This document shows, piece after piece, positions 8,832 to 18,117 of a stretch of DNA of 64,000 nucleotides. The stretch is taken from NCBI GenBank assembly GCA_024226935.1, contig JAAELK010000509.1, forward strand, positions 62,001 through 126,000. The letters are read 5' to 3'. The DNA is from Desulfobacteraceae bacterium (GTDB lineage: Bacteria; Desulfobacterota; Desulfobacteria; Desulfobacterales; Desulfobacteraceae). Made by a program: the position numbers and the translations under genes. Position 1 is the stretch's first letter; the number at the start of each line of letters is the position of its first letter. The notes beneath the pieces are model-generated. The model was given only the letters and a program-made list of their open reading frames with translations. It was not told the origin of the DNA and did no database searches.

Positions 8832-11507
8832 TTGAGGAAAAAAAATAAGGCTGTTAAAGCAAAAACCATTATAACCAGCCATGTGAACGCTGATTTTGAT
8901 GCCATCGGCGCCATGCTGGCCGCCCAAAAACTTCACCCCGATGCGATTATCATTTTTCCAGGGTCCCAGGAAAAAAACCTGAGGGACTTTTTTATCCGTT
9001 CAATGAGCTATTTATTCAACATGGCGGATCCGAACATGATTGATTTTTCGGAGGTCACCACCCTGGTCATTGTGGACACCCGTCAAAAAAACAGATTGAT
9101 CGGCGTCTCCCAGCTATTGGAAAATAAAGATATTTTTATAGAAATCTATGATCATCACCCCCCCATGGAGGGAGATATCAAAGCCAATGTGGATATTTCA
9201 AAAGCCTATGGCGCCACCACCACCATATTAAGCCAGATAATAGAGAAGCAACAGATCAGGCTGACGCCGGAAGAAGCAACTGTCATGGCCCTGGGTATCT
9301 ATGAAGACACAGGTCTTTTTACCTATTCTTCCACGACAAAAGCAGATTTTATCCAGGCCGCTTTCCTGCTTTCCTGCGGAGCCAACGTAAACACCATCGC
9401 CAACTTGGTGGTAAAGGAGATCAAAACAGAACAGGTAACCTGGCTCAACGAATTGCTCAACGAAATGAATGTCCACAGAATAAACGGGCTTGATGTAAAT
9501 ATTTCCACCATCTCTTCTCCATCATTTATTACGGATCTAGCCGCAATTGTCCAGAAAATTATGCGAATGGAAAATCTGGATATTTTTTTTGCCATTGTTC
9601 TCATGGGAACCAAAATAAATATTATTGCCAGAAACCGTCTGCCCGGAGTAGATGTGGGAAAAATCATGTCTGAATTTGGAGGAGGCGGACACGCCTACGC
9701 CGCATCAGCCAGAATTGATAACCAGACCCTGTCCCAGGTGGAAATAATCCTTTTGGACAAATTACACCAGGAAGTTAAAAACATCCAGATCGCTAAAATG
9801 CTCATGTCATCCCCTGCTATTACCGTTGAACCCTGTACAACCTGCAAAGAAGCCGGAAAAACCATGACCCGGTATAATGTGAATACTCTTCTGGTAGTGG
9901 ATATTAAACTCAATTCTTACGAAGGGTATATTACCCGGCAGGTGGTGGAAAAATTATTGTTCCATAAACTGGGAGGACAACCGGTTTGTGAATATATGGA
10001 TTCGGAAACCCATTTTGTATCCCCCGATGCCGACATGGCCGAAATTGAGTTAAAAATCATCGAAGGCAAGCAACGGATTATTCCTGTCATTGACAACACT
10101 CACATAAAAGGGGTCATCACCCGATCAGATCTACTCCATCATCTTGTTCAACACAATTGGGAAATATCCCATACTCAAAATATTGTTTCAGAAAGACAAC
10201 ATGTTAAGAAACGGCATATTAGCAATCTTCTTAAAAAGCGCCTTGCCCCCAAAACAAAGAAATTATTAGAAAGTATCAGCACAGCTGGAAAAAATCTTGG
10301 AATAAACCTTTATGTTGTCGGGGGATTTGTCCGTGATCTTCTGCTGGACCGAGAAATTGAAGATATTGATATCGTGGTGGAAGGAGATGGTATCAAGTTT
10401 GCAAAATTTTATGCAAGACAACAGGGATGCCGGGTAAATACCTATAAAAAATTTGGAACGGCTGTCATTATTTTCCCTGATAATTTCAAGGTGGATGTAG
10501 CCTCGGCCCGCCTGGAATATTATACTACTCCTGCAGCTTTGCCCATTGTTGAAAAAAGTTCCATTAAAAAAGATCTTGCCCGGCGGGACTTTACCATAAA
10601 TACCCTGGCCCTTTCTTTGTCCCAGGACGATTTTGGAACAATGATCGATTATTTCGGGGCAGCCCGGGATTTAAAAGATAAGACCATACGTACCCTCCAT
10701 AATTTAAGTTTTGTGGAAGACCCCACACGGGTATTTCGAGCCATTAAATTTGCAAACCGCTTTGGATTTAATATTGGAAAAGTTACTTCCACCCTGATTA
10801 AAAATGCCGTAAAAATCAATTGTTTCAAGCATTTGAGCGGACTTAGGGTCCTATCGGAACTCAAACAGATTTTTGGAGAAGAAAACCCAATCCCTGCCAT
10901 TCGCACCATGGAATCCTATGGCCTTGAAAAAGTTCTTCACAATCAATTATTGATAACCGACACCACATATGAACTATTTGAGTCCGTGAACAAAACATTG
11001 ACATGGCATGACCTGCTCTACCTGGATGAAGAATATCCCCGGTGGGCAATCTATTTTATGGCAATTTTAAATCGATGTTCCTATCGGGTGTGCGAGCAGA
11101 TCTGCCTGAGACTCATGGTACCGGCAAAAGAAAAAGATCTGTTACTTGGAAAAAGATACAAAGCGGAAAACAGACTAAATCTTATTGAAGAAGCCTTTCC
11201 CCTCACCCACCAGGAATTGTACTGGGGGCTTATACACTTTAAGACGGAATTCATCTTGTATATAATGGCATTGACAAAAAATGAAGCTATCAGAAAAGCC
11301 ATATCCAATTTTTATACCCATCACAGACATATCAAACCAATTGTTTGTGGAAAAGATCTTCTGGCAATGGGGATCAAACCAGGTTCCGTGTACACTAAAA
11401 TATTAAACCTGATTCTTAACGAAAAACTGGACAATAACCTTGAGACAAAAAGGAAAGAACTCAATTTTGCAATTGAATATGCCCGCAAAAATAAACTTAT
11501 TGATTAA
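8832..11507 (+). CDS. DHH phosphoesterase - CBS pair - tRNA nucleotidyltransferase fusion
   Basis: An 891-residue multidomain protein. Residues of about 8-165 form a DHH phosphoesterase domain (HVNADFDAIGA, VIVDTRQ, DHHPP, YEDTGLF). Residues of about 200-305 are DHHA1 with GGGGHAYAAS. Two CBS repeats follow (about 312-435). Residues of about 460-620 are a class II tRNA nucleotidyltransferase or poly(A) polymerase head (YVVGGFVRDLLLDREIEDID, then RRDFTINTLAL), followed by the RNA-binding body. The same architecture is known from Aquificales and deltaproteobacteria, where it acts as an A-adding or CCA-adding enzyme. The start is a TTG at 8832, placed by an AAAAGGAG site 7 nt upstream. A CC-adding partner, if one exists, is not in the window. 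Confidence 0.9.
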   Translation: MRKKNKAVKAKTIITSHVNADFDAIGAMLAAQKLHPDAIIIFPGSQEKNLRDFFIRSMSYLFNMADPNMIDFSEVTTLVIVDTRQKNRLIGVSQLLENKDIFIEIYDHHPPMEGDIKANVDISKAYGATTTILSQIIEKQQIRLTPEEATVMALGIYEDTGLFTYSSTTKADFIQAAFLLSCGANVNTIANLVVKEIKTEQVTWLNELLNEMNVHRINGLDVNISTISSPSFITDLAAIVQKIMRMENLDIFFAIVLMGTKINIIARNRLPGVDVGKIMSEFGGGGHAYAASARIDNQTLSQVEIILLDKLHQEVKNIQIAKMLMSSPAITVEPCTTCKEAGKTMTRYNVNTLLVVDIKLNSYEGYITRQVVEKLLFHKLGGQPVCEYMDSETHFVSPDADMAEIELKIIEGKQRIIPVIDNTHIKGVITRSDLLHHLVQHNWEISHTQNIVSERQHVKKRHISNLLKKRLAPKTKKLLESISTAGKNLGINLYVVGGFVRDLLLDREIEDIDIVVEGDGIKFAKFYARQQGCRVNTYKKFGTAVIIFPDNFKVDVASARLEYYTTPAALPIVEKSSIKKDLARRDFTINTLALSLSQDDFGTMIDYFGAARDLKDKTIRTLHNLSFVEDPTRVFRAIKFANRFGFNIGKVTSTLIKNAVKINCFKHLSGLRVLSELKQIFGEENPIPAIRTMESYGLEKVLHNQLLITDTTYELFESVNKTLTWHDLLYLDEEYPRWAIYFMAILNRCSYRVCEQICLRLMVPAKEKDLLLGKRYKAENRLNLIEEAFPLTHQELYWGLIHFKTEFILYIMALTKNEAIRKAISNFYTHHRHIKPIVCGKDLLAMGIKPGSVYTKILNLILNEKLDNNLETKRKELNFAIEYARKNKLID

Positions 11508-11568
11508 AATCAAAGTTTTTGATACTCCCCTTTGTCAATTAACTCAATTATTACCCTAGGATAAATAA

Positions 11569-12579
11569 ATGAAAAATGCAGATTTTTTAACCGGTATCAC
11601 AACCAGTGGTACCCCCCATCTGGGAAATTATGTGGGTGCCATTCGCCCCGCAGTTGAATCCAGCAAAAACCCGGATCTTAACTCCTACTATTTTTTAGCA
11701 GATTACCACTCCCTGATCAAAAACCATGATCCCAAAAAACGTCAACAATCCACCCTTGAAATTGCAGCTGCCTGGATTGCCATGGGACTGGATTATAAAA
11801 ATTGCGTTTTTTACCGCCAGTCTGATATTCCAGAAATTCCGGAACTCACATGGATAATAACCTGTCTGACAGCCAAGGGATTAATGAATCGTGCCCACGC
11901 CTATAAAGCTGCAGTCCAGGACAATGAAGCCGATAAAAACACTGATTCGGACAAAGCAATTACCATGGGGTTGTTTTCATACCCGATTCTCATGGCAGCC
12001 GATATTCTAATGTTTAACGCAAAAAACGTACCGGTTGGTAAAGATCAGATCCAGCATATTGAGATGACCCGGGATATTGCAGCCCGTTTCAACCACCAAT
12101 ACAAAAAACTGTTTATCCTGCCCGAGGCTAAGGTGGATGAATCATCGGCGATTTTAGCCGGGCTGGACGGAAGAAAAATGAGCAAGAGCTATAATAACTT
12201 TATTCCTCTGTTCGGCACCCAAAAACAATTGCGAAAAATGATAATGAAAATTACCACCAATTCTCTGGCGCCAGATGAGCCCAAAGATCCTGCCACCTGT
12301 ACCCTGTTTTCCATTTATAAGGCCTTTGCCACCCAAGCCCAAACTCGAGATATGGCAGCCCGTTACAGCCAGGGTATCGGCTGGGGAACCATGAAACAAG
12401 AGCTGTTCGAATATATCGACCAGATATTGAAAGAGCCCAGAACCCGCTACAATGAACTGATGGAGAACCCTTCCGATATCGAAACCATATTACAAGAAGG
12501 AGCTGCCAGGGCCAGACAGTTTTCGGTTCCCTTTCTGGATAAAATCAAAAAATGCGTGGGGCTTACCTCACTTGGTTAA
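11569..12579 (+). CDS. trpS: Tryptophanyl-tRNA synthetase
   Basis: Class I synthetase that charges tRNA-Trp. At 336 residues it matches the bacterial family. It has the HIGH-like signature TSGTPHLGNYVGAIRP at residues of about 10-25 and the KMSKS loop as GRKMSKSYNN. It follows the DHH-CBS nucleotidyltransferase gene by 61 nt on the same strand, so two tRNA-related enzymes may share a transcript. Its last 12 nt overlap the convergent pseudouridine synthase gene. Confidence 0.96.
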   Translation: MKNADFLTGITTSGTPHLGNYVGAIRPAVESSKNPDLNSYYFLADYHSLIKNHDPKKRQQSTLEIAAAWIAMGLDYKNCVFYRQSDIPEIPELTWIITCLTAKGLMNRAHAYKAAVQDNEADKNTDSDKAITMGLFSYPILMAADILMFNAKNVPVGKDQIQHIEMTRDIAARFNHQYKKLFILPEAKVDESSAILAGLDGRKMSKSYNNFIPLFGTQKQLRKMIMKITTNSLAPDEPKDPATCTLFSIYKAFATQAQTRDMAARYSQGIGWGTMKQELFEYIDQILKEPRTRYNELMENPSDIETILQEGAARARQFSVPFLDKIKKCVGLTSLG

Positions 12580-13257
12580 AACTTTTATTTCCTGGTCCGT
12601 CAGGTAACGCCAGCCATTTTCCTTCAAACCACCAAGGTTGATATTTGCCATTCGAATTCGCTTAAGCGTATCAACCTTGTTATTGGTTTGATCCACCATT
12701 TTCCGGATCTGCCTGTTTCGGCCCTGCTTCAAGATTATGGAAAATTGATTTTTTGCGACACGTTCAACTTTGGCCCTGCGGGTTTTAACCCCTTCTATAA
12801 CCATGCCGTCCGCCATAGCCTTCAGATCCTCATCTCCTATGGGGGCAAATGTTTTCACCAGATACTCTTTTTCATGGTTATGGGAAGGGTGGGAAAGCCT
12901 ATTATGAAGCTCACCGTCATCAGTTAACAGAACAAGCCCCACAGAATCCTTGTCCAGGCGGCCAATTGGATAAACCCTTTTTTTGATTGGTACCAGATCC
13001 AGGATGATCCTGGCGTTTTTCTGGGAACAAGAAGTAACAACCCCCCGGGGTTTATTCACGGCAATATAAGTATACTCAGGTTTGGGCGGAGATACCGGTT
13101 TATTGTCAAAAACAACCCGATCTGTTTCCGGATCAACCTGGGTGCCAAGAGTAGTGATTTTTACTTCATTAACCTTTACCCGCCCTTCCAGAATAAAGGT
13201 TTCAGCTTTTCTTCTGGAACAAACACCGGCATGGGCCAAAAATTTTTGTAACCGCAT
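12568..13257 (-). CDS. RluB/RsuA-family rRNA pseudouridine synthase
   Basis: Site-specific pseudouridine synthase, probably for 23S rRNA. An N-terminal S4 domain (MRLQKFLAHAGVCSRRKAE) is followed by the catalytic domain with the active-site Asp in GRLDKDSVGLVLLTDDGE and the substrate motif QGRNRQIRKM. At 229 residues it is the compact form of the family. RluB is the best guess; RsuA or RluE cannot be excluded. It lies 2 nt downstream of argJ, so it is probably cotranscribed with it. Confidence 0.88.
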   Translation of the reverse strand: MRLQKFLAHAGVCSRRKAETFILEGRVKVNEVKITTLGTQVDPETDRVVFDNKPVSPPKPEYTYIAVNKPRGVVTSCSQKNARIILDLVPIKKRVYPIGRLDKDSVGLVLLTDDGELHNRLSHPSHNHEKEYLVKTFAPIGDEDLKAMADGMVIEGVKTRRAKVERVAKNQFSIILKQGRNRQIRKMVDQTNNKVDTLKRIRMANINLGGLKENGWRYLTDQEIKVLTK

Positions 13258-13259
13258 CT

Positions 13260-14456
13260 TTAAGACCTGTAATCCGCATTAATTTTAACATAGTTTTCAC
13301 TGAAATCGCAAAACAGAAAACTATCTGTTTCATCCCCCAGATTTAAATCAAGGAGGATATTAATCTCAGAAGCTTTCATAATCCCGGCAGCTTTTTTTTC
13401 CGCATCGGGCCCCTGCCAGCAGCCCTTGATAACCAAAGGGACCTTCTCAAAATACAGATCCATCCTATCGGGATCAACAAAGGCCCCGGAACGTCCGGCG
13501 GCCGCAGTAATTCTGCCCCAATTGGGATCTTCCCCATAAATGGCTGTCTTGACCAGATTGGAATGGGCAATGGCCTCACAGGCTTTAAAGGCATCTTGCC
13601 CGGTTTTAGCTCCCTTTACGGTAATCTGGACCACCTTAGTAGCCCCCTCCCCGTCTTTAACAATCATTTTGCCAAGCCTACAACATACCTTTTCAAGCAG
13701 ATCCCGGAACACCTTCAAAGAGGCTTCATCCCGGATACAAACTCCACTTTCACCGCTGGCAAGACAAAGCAGGGTATCATTGGTGCTGGTATCCCCGTCC
13801 ACCGTGATCCGGTTAAAAGATTTTTCATTGGCCCGGGTTAAGGCAGAATTCAGATCCCCAACGCCAATATCGGCATCGGTCAGGACATAAGCCAGCATGG
13901 TGGCCATGTCCGGCCGGATCATACCAGAGCCTTTGGCAACCCCTGTCATGGAAAACTCTTTGGCCCCCTGGGGGGTATCAATACAGCCCTTCATACTGAC
14001 TATTTTCCGGCAGGTATCGGTGGTGAGAATCGCCTGGGCAAAATCTTCCAGGGTGCCGGTATTAATATGTTCTTTCACCAGAGGAATGCCGGTCTTAAAT
14101 TTATCCATGGGCAATGGTGCCCCGATCACGCCGGTGGAAGACACCATGACAAAATCCCGGGGGATATCAAAAGTCCTGGCCACCATCTGGGTTGTTGCCC
14201 TGGCATCCGCAAGCCCTTGGGTTCCGGTAAAACAATTGGCATTCCCCGAATTGACCAACACTGCCTGACACTTTGCCTTTTTAATTGTCTGTTTACCAAG
14301 AATTACCGGGGCTGCCACCACCCGATTCCTGGTAAACAAAGCTGCCGCCGTGGCAGGTTTCTCACAAAGTATCATTCCAAGATCACTGCCGTTTTCCTTA
14401 ATACCGGCGTGGACACCGGCAAATTTAAACCCTTTCATCCCCAAGGCTCCTGTCAT
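13260..14456 (-). CDS. argJ: Bifunctional glutamate N-acetyltransferase / ornithine acetyltransferase
   Basis: Arginine biosynthesis enzyme that recycles acetyl groups between N-acetylornithine and glutamate, and may also make N-acetylglutamate from acetyl-CoA. The autocleavage site with the nucleophilic Thr is visible in GMIRPDMATMLAYVLTDA. Other family motifs are VNSGNANCFTG and GEDPNWGRITAAAGRSG. The 398 residues are full length. Whether it is bifunctional or monofunctional cannot be read from sequence alone. The ATG at 14456 gives a short lead (MTGALGMKGFKFAG); the second Met is an alternative start. Confidence 0.94.
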   Translation of the reverse strand: MTGALGMKGFKFAGVHAGIKENGSDLGMILCEKPATAAALFTRNRVVAAPVILGKQTIKKAKCQAVLVNSGNANCFTGTQGLADARATTQMVARTFDIPRDFVMVSSTGVIGAPLPMDKFKTGIPLVKEHINTGTLEDFAQAILTTDTCRKIVSMKGCIDTPQGAKEFSMTGVAKGSGMIRPDMATMLAYVLTDADIGVGDLNSALTRANEKSFNRITVDGDTSTNDTLLCLASGESGVCIRDEASLKVFRDLLEKVCCRLGKMIVKDGEGATKVVQITVKGAKTGQDAFKACEAIAHSNLVKTAIYGEDPNWGRITAAAGRSGAFVDPDRMDLYFEKVPLVIKGCWQGPDAEKKAAGIMKASEINILLDLNLGDETDSFLFCDFSENYVKINADYRS

Positions 14457-14859
14457 ATTTATTGAAAATGATGTAAATTCATCAGGGCAGGCATTATACC
14501 CGTGAAATTGACGGGTGTAAATGATTTATAGATATTAGCATTGGGGTTCCAGAATTAAAGCCTTCAAACCAGTAAACCTGCCGGTGCTGTCATGCCCGTG
14601 CTATTTTTTTTTCTTCATACTTGAATGGTAATACGCCTTGTGTCATATTATGTTTCACCTCGTTGATGATAGTTTTTTTGTCGCACAAACATTCTATCAG
14701 CTTGAACAATCAAGCCCAACGAGATTTTTTTTTGCTGGTGGATTGGGGAGAAAGACACGAAAACGATACAAAATACTGATAGTAAAATTCATGCTATATT
14801 TACACCTGCTATATTTACACTTATAGATGAAGTATCGCAAAAAATTATAAAAGGAAAAT
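14457..14859. other. Intergenic region upstream of orphan gene; no supported gene
   Basis: About 400 AT-rich bases between divergent argJ and the orphan gene. A 62-codon frame at 14638-14826 has no good start or ribosome site and ends in a low-complexity stretch, so I do not call it. The 12-base direct repeat ctatatttacac occurs twice between about 14790 and 14822, just before the orphan gene. I see no RNA gene. Confidence 0.5.
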
Positions 14860-15408
14860 ATGTTAAAGATTTCAGATTTAAATTTTAAGGTAAGGTCGGC
14901 TATTCTGGAGGCCTATATTGATAAAAATGACATGGAAATCAAATGGGGACTAAATATTCAAACAAAATCTGACAAAGGTAAATTTTCCCATTGGTATCCC
15001 ATGGCTTGTGCAAAAAATTTTATAGTGAGTCCTCCAATGCAGTTGAACCATTGGCTTGATCTTGCAGGAACAAATGTATCATGGAAAAAACCCTATGGAC
15101 CTGATGATGACCCTTATGCAACTCTTTATGTCTTCGAACACGAACCTATTTTTAATAGTAAGATAACTATAAATAGAAAGGAAAAATCTCTTTATATTAA
15201 ATGGGGTGGTCTGTCTGATGTCAATTGTAATTTGAAATATGGACAATCTCTTTCCTTAGAAATTGAAACAGAATTATTTTTTAAAGGTATCTGGTTTGGC
15301 AGAGAGTCCGAAGCCGACAGCAAAGCTTTGCTATCCCAATTTTTAGATCCAAACTTGTTTAAATTTATCAAAACTGAACATGAAATTTCTCTATTTCAAC
15401 CTAAATAA
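14860..15408 (+). CDS. Hypothetical protein, 182 residues, unrecognised
   Basis: I do not recognise this protein. It has no signal peptide or membrane segment and looks like a soluble, beta-rich domain with many aromatic residues (HWYPM, LNHWLDLAG, SWKKPYGPDDDPY, YIKWGGLSD, KGIWFG). An AAAAGGA site precedes the ATG. It stands alone, with its own terminator downstream at 15531 and no close neighbour on its strand. This could be a horizontally acquired single gene. No function is proposed. Confidence 0.75.
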   Translation: MLKISDLNFKVRSAILEAYIDKNDMEIKWGLNIQTKSDKGKFSHWYPMACAKNFIVSPPMQLNHWLDLAGTNVSWKKPYGPDDDPYATLYVFEHEPIFNSKITINRKEKSLYIKWGGLSDVNCNLKYGQSLSLEIETELFFKGIWFGRESEADSKALLSQFLDPNLFKFIKTEHEISLFQPK

Positions 15409-15530
15409 AAATATATATTCAAACTAAATGCAACTGCTCAAATTATGATCGCATTTTTTTACAAATCAACTACCATAAGATTAAGCAGATATCCCCCCCC
15501 CAATTAAAATTCCAAACTTTCATGATAAAA

Positions 15531-15565
15531 GGGGCTGATTATGACCATTCAGCCCTCCTCTTTTT
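15531..15565 (+). terminator. Rho-independent terminator after the orphan gene
   Basis: GGGCTGA at 15532-15538 pairs with TCAGCCC at 15549-15555 across a 10-nt loop, followed by a T-rich tail (ctcctcttttt). It separates the orphan gene from the promoter of the transporter gene. The rest of the 15409-15739 gap holds this hairpin, the promoter at 15581 and a leader of about 125 nt with nothing else recognised. Confidence 0.7.
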
Positions 15566-15580
15566 CAGTAAAAAACTATC

Positions 15581-15607
15581 TTGACATTGGTTCTACTATA
15601 CTATAAT
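15581..15607 (+). promoter_or_regulatory. Sigma70-type promoter for the OFA transporter pair
   Basis: TTGACA (15581-15586) and TATAAT (15602-15607) are both perfect consensus hexamers, but the spacer is only 15 nt. This would give a leader of about 125 nt before the transporter ATG at 15740, which has an AAAGGAG site upstream. The short spacer suggests that activity may depend on an activator that distorts DNA; that is inference. Confidence 0.6.
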
Positions 15608-15739
15608 CCCTTGTGGATGCATTAATGGATAAAGCAATCTTTAGTGTTTGTTCTAATCTCTTGTCTTATCTCTTTATGCACAAAGGTATCTAAAAGCTGA
15701 CGCCCTCCGAAATAAGAAAGGAGTTAAAAGTCATATTCA

Positions 15740-17038
15740 ATGAACAAACCAAATAATTCCAATACCCATATTACGATTTCCTTTTCCAGGGGATGGCTTG
15801 TAACTGCTGCAACCATGGGCCTTGGTATACTCGGTGGTGTGCTTTATGTGTGGAGTGTTTTTAAGGTTGGAATTCCCGATACCTGGGGATGGTCCAATGC
15901 AGAAAAAGCCCTACCCTATTCTGTTATGGCCATTATTTTTTCCCTTGTAATGATACCGGCGGGTCAGTTGCAGGATCGTTATGGCCCAAGACCCATGGTG
16001 ATGGTGGGGGGATTTCTGGCGGGTCTTGGATGTATTATAGCAGGCTTGGGTGGAAATACCGTCTGGACATATATTCTTGGGTTCGGCATTGTTACGGGTA
16101 CCGGTGTCGGTTTTGCCTATGCTGCCCTAACCCCGGCGGCCATCAAATGGTTCCCCCGGGAAAAAACCGGATTTATTGCAGGACTTGTTGTGGCTGGCAA
16201 TGGGTTTGCTCCCATGATTCTGGCTCCATTGGCAGCCTTTTTATTAAATTTTTATTCAGTAACTAATTCGGCAGGAGAGGTTGAAAAAGGAGTAGCTCTG
16301 TCTATGGTCACTGTGGGAGGGCTTATCTGGTTAGTCTCAGCTTGCCTATCTTGGTTTGTCTATAATCCTCCGCCTGGTTTTGTGCCTATCTCCATTGTTC
16401 CTGTTCAAACCTGGAAGGAAGAACAAAAAATTTTATTAGGTGATATGCTCAAGGAACTTCAATTTTGGCTGTTTTTTGTCATGTTTTTTTCAGGAGCCTC
16501 CGCTGGCCTGGTATTTATCAGCGTGGCAGCCGATCTAGGGGCAAAGGCACTAGGCGAGTGGACATTTTTTACCGTGGTGGTCCTTTCCCTGGGCAACACC
16601 ATGGGGCGAATCATCGCAGGCATTGTCTCCGACAAAGTTGGCCGACAAGTTACCCTCATGGGACAGTTTTTATTCCAGGCATCCATGATCGGCCTCTTGT
16701 ATCTAATTACCAGTCACAAGGATGGGTCTACTGTTCTAATCCTCGTATCGGTCTTTCTCATCGGGATGAATTACGGGTCCAATCTCACTATTTTTCCTGC
16801 GGCTTGCAAAGATTATTTTGGTCTGGTAAATTTTGGACTCAATTATGGATGTCTGTTTGCTGCATTTGGCCTGGCCGGTTTAATCATGCCCTGGCTCAAT
16901 GGCTTAATAATAGATATTACAGGTAAAGCTGATTTGTCTTATTTGCTCATAGTTTGTATGTTGGTTTTATCTGCTGGGTTGGCATTCATAAGTCAACGGT
17001 TAGGACCACCTGTTAACAAATCTCAAAAGGGAAAATAA
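15740..17038 (+). CDS. OFA-family MFS transporter (oxalate/formate antiporter-like)
   Basis: Inner-membrane carrier of the major facilitator superfamily, 432 residues with about 12 hydrophobic segments. The N-terminal WLVTAATMGLGILGGVLYVW and the loop QDRYGPRPMVMVGG are typical of the oxalate:formate antiporter family, whose members also carry other small carboxylates. The matching loop between helices 8 and 9 is IVSDKVGRQVTLMG. The substrate cannot be read from sequence. The next gene starts 4 nt after the stop, so the two are cotranscribed; this pairing suggests a regulatory link with the kinase-like partner. Confidence 0.88.
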   Translation: MNKPNNSNTHITISFSRGWLVTAATMGLGILGGVLYVWSVFKVGIPDTWGWSNAEKALPYSVMAIIFSLVMIPAGQLQDRYGPRPMVMVGGFLAGLGCIIAGLGGNTVWTYILGFGIVTGTGVGFAYAALTPAAIKWFPREKTGFIAGLVVAGNGFAPMILAPLAAFLLNFYSVTNSAGEVEKGVALSMVTVGGLIWLVSACLSWFVYNPPPGFVPISIVPVQTWKEEQKILLGDMLKELQFWLFFVMFFSGASAGLVFISVAADLGAKALGEWTFFTVVVLSLGNTMGRIIAGIVSDKVGRQVTLMGQFLFQASMIGLLYLITSHKDGSTVLILVSVFLIGMNYGSNLTIFPAACKDYFGLVNFGLNYGCLFAAFGLAGLIMPWLNGLIIDITGKADLSYLLIVCMLVLSAGLAFISQRLGPPVNKSQKGK

Positions 17039-17041
17039 TTC

Positions 17042-17857
17042 ATGACAATTATTAGTATCTCAAGGGGAACTTTTGGAGGAGGCAAGGCAGTAGCAGAAAG
17101 TCTGGCAGAAAAACTTAATTATTTGTGTGTCAGTCGGGAGGATATTATTCAAGATGCAGCATCAGCCTTTCATATAAAAAAATCTTCGCTGCGAAGTGTT
17201 ATCCTGACAGCTCCAAAGCCTCTATCCTTGGGAGCTGTAAATCATATTGCCAATATAAAATTCTTACAGGCGGCTTTACTTGAGAAAGCTAAAGCCCATG
17301 ATTTAGTTTATCACGGATATGGAGGGCATCTGCTTTTAGGGGGGGTGCCTAATTTATTAAAAGTAAGGGTTATAGCTGGTATGGAATATCGGATTTCCAT
17401 TGTTATGGAAAAAAAGAATTTTAACCGGAAAAAAGCGATTAATCATATCATGGGAATTGATCATCAACGAGCCCATTGGTCCAAAACAGTTTGGGGGATT
17501 GACTGGAATGATTCATCCCAGTTTGATCTTGTTCTTAATTTGGATCATATTAAGATAACGAGTGCTGTTAATTTAATTATTCAGACTGCCGCCCTACCGG
17601 AATTCATTTGTGATGCTGATACAATTTCGATTTTTGAAGATGAACATATAGTTGCAAAAATTTGGGTGGCATTAATTATGAACAGACCCACTCGATCCGT
17701 AAGAATTCTTATTGACTGTAAAAAGGGCTGTGTCACCCTTTCCGGAGATGTTGGATCTATAAAATTAAAAGATACCATTATAAATATTGCCAAAGAAGTG
17801 CCTGGTGTCAGCCAGGTGATCAATCATTTATCCATTGGTGCCGGCTGGCAATGGTAA
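17042..17857 (+). CDS. Cytidylate kinase-like domain fused to a BON domain
   Basis: A 271-residue fusion. Residues 1-190 resemble the cytidylate kinase-like family (start MTIISISRGTFGGGKAVAE, where the usual P-loop is degenerate as SRGTFGGGKAV). Residues of about 200-268 match a BON domain (VRILIDCKKGCVTLSGDVGS, then VPGVSQVINHLSI), a small fold often found in periplasmic or membrane-associated proteins. No signal peptide is present, so the BON domain is cytoplasmic here. It follows the OFA transporter by 3 nt and may sense or modify something linked to its transport. The function is unknown, and genuine CMP kinase activity is doubtful. Confidence 0.82.
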   Translation: MTIISISRGTFGGGKAVAESLAEKLNYLCVSREDIIQDAASAFHIKKSSLRSVILTAPKPLSLGAVNHIANIKFLQAALLEKAKAHDLVYHGYGGHLLLGGVPNLLKVRVIAGMEYRISIVMEKKNFNRKKAINHIMGIDHQRAHWSKTVWGIDWNDSSQFDLVLNLDHIKITSAVNLIIQTAALPEFICDADTISIFEDEHIVAKIWVALIMNRPTRSVRILIDCKKGCVTLSGDVGSIKLKDTIINIAKEVPGVSQVINHLSIGAGWQW

Positions 17858-17963
17858 GCTAAATAAAAAAGACCCATGTTATGTTTCAAGGTCTTATTCA
17901 ACAAGCAGTCAAAATTTCCTTAACAATATCAATATATTTTGATGGGCTGCTTATAACATATTT

Positions 17964-18117
17964 TTAGATCGAAATAGAATCCACCGCAAATTCATCTTCA
18001 ACTTCCTTATGATGACGGCGATCGCTCTTGGTCTTTGCAAGCGTCACCTGTTTGTTTTCTATCACCTACCCCACAATACTGGAAAGTTTCACACCTCTTC
18101 CAATGATATTTAGCCAT
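17964..18117 (-). pseudogene. Possible gene relic with an in-frame TAG
   Basis: On the minus strand a frame reads as ordinary protein: WLNIIGRGVKLSSIVG, then a TAG at 18066-18068, then 33 more codons (VIENKQVTLAKTKSDRRHH and on to AVDSISI) ending in TAA at 17964. The charged, non-repetitive composition after the stop contrasts with the AT-rich surroundings. It may be the 3' remnant of a decayed gene. No family is recognised and chance is possible. The rest of 17858-18355 shows nothing else. Confidence 0.25.

Noticed and set aside
14638-14826. 62-codon plus-strand ORF
   Set aside because: No good start codon or ribosome site, and the end is a low-complexity repeat.
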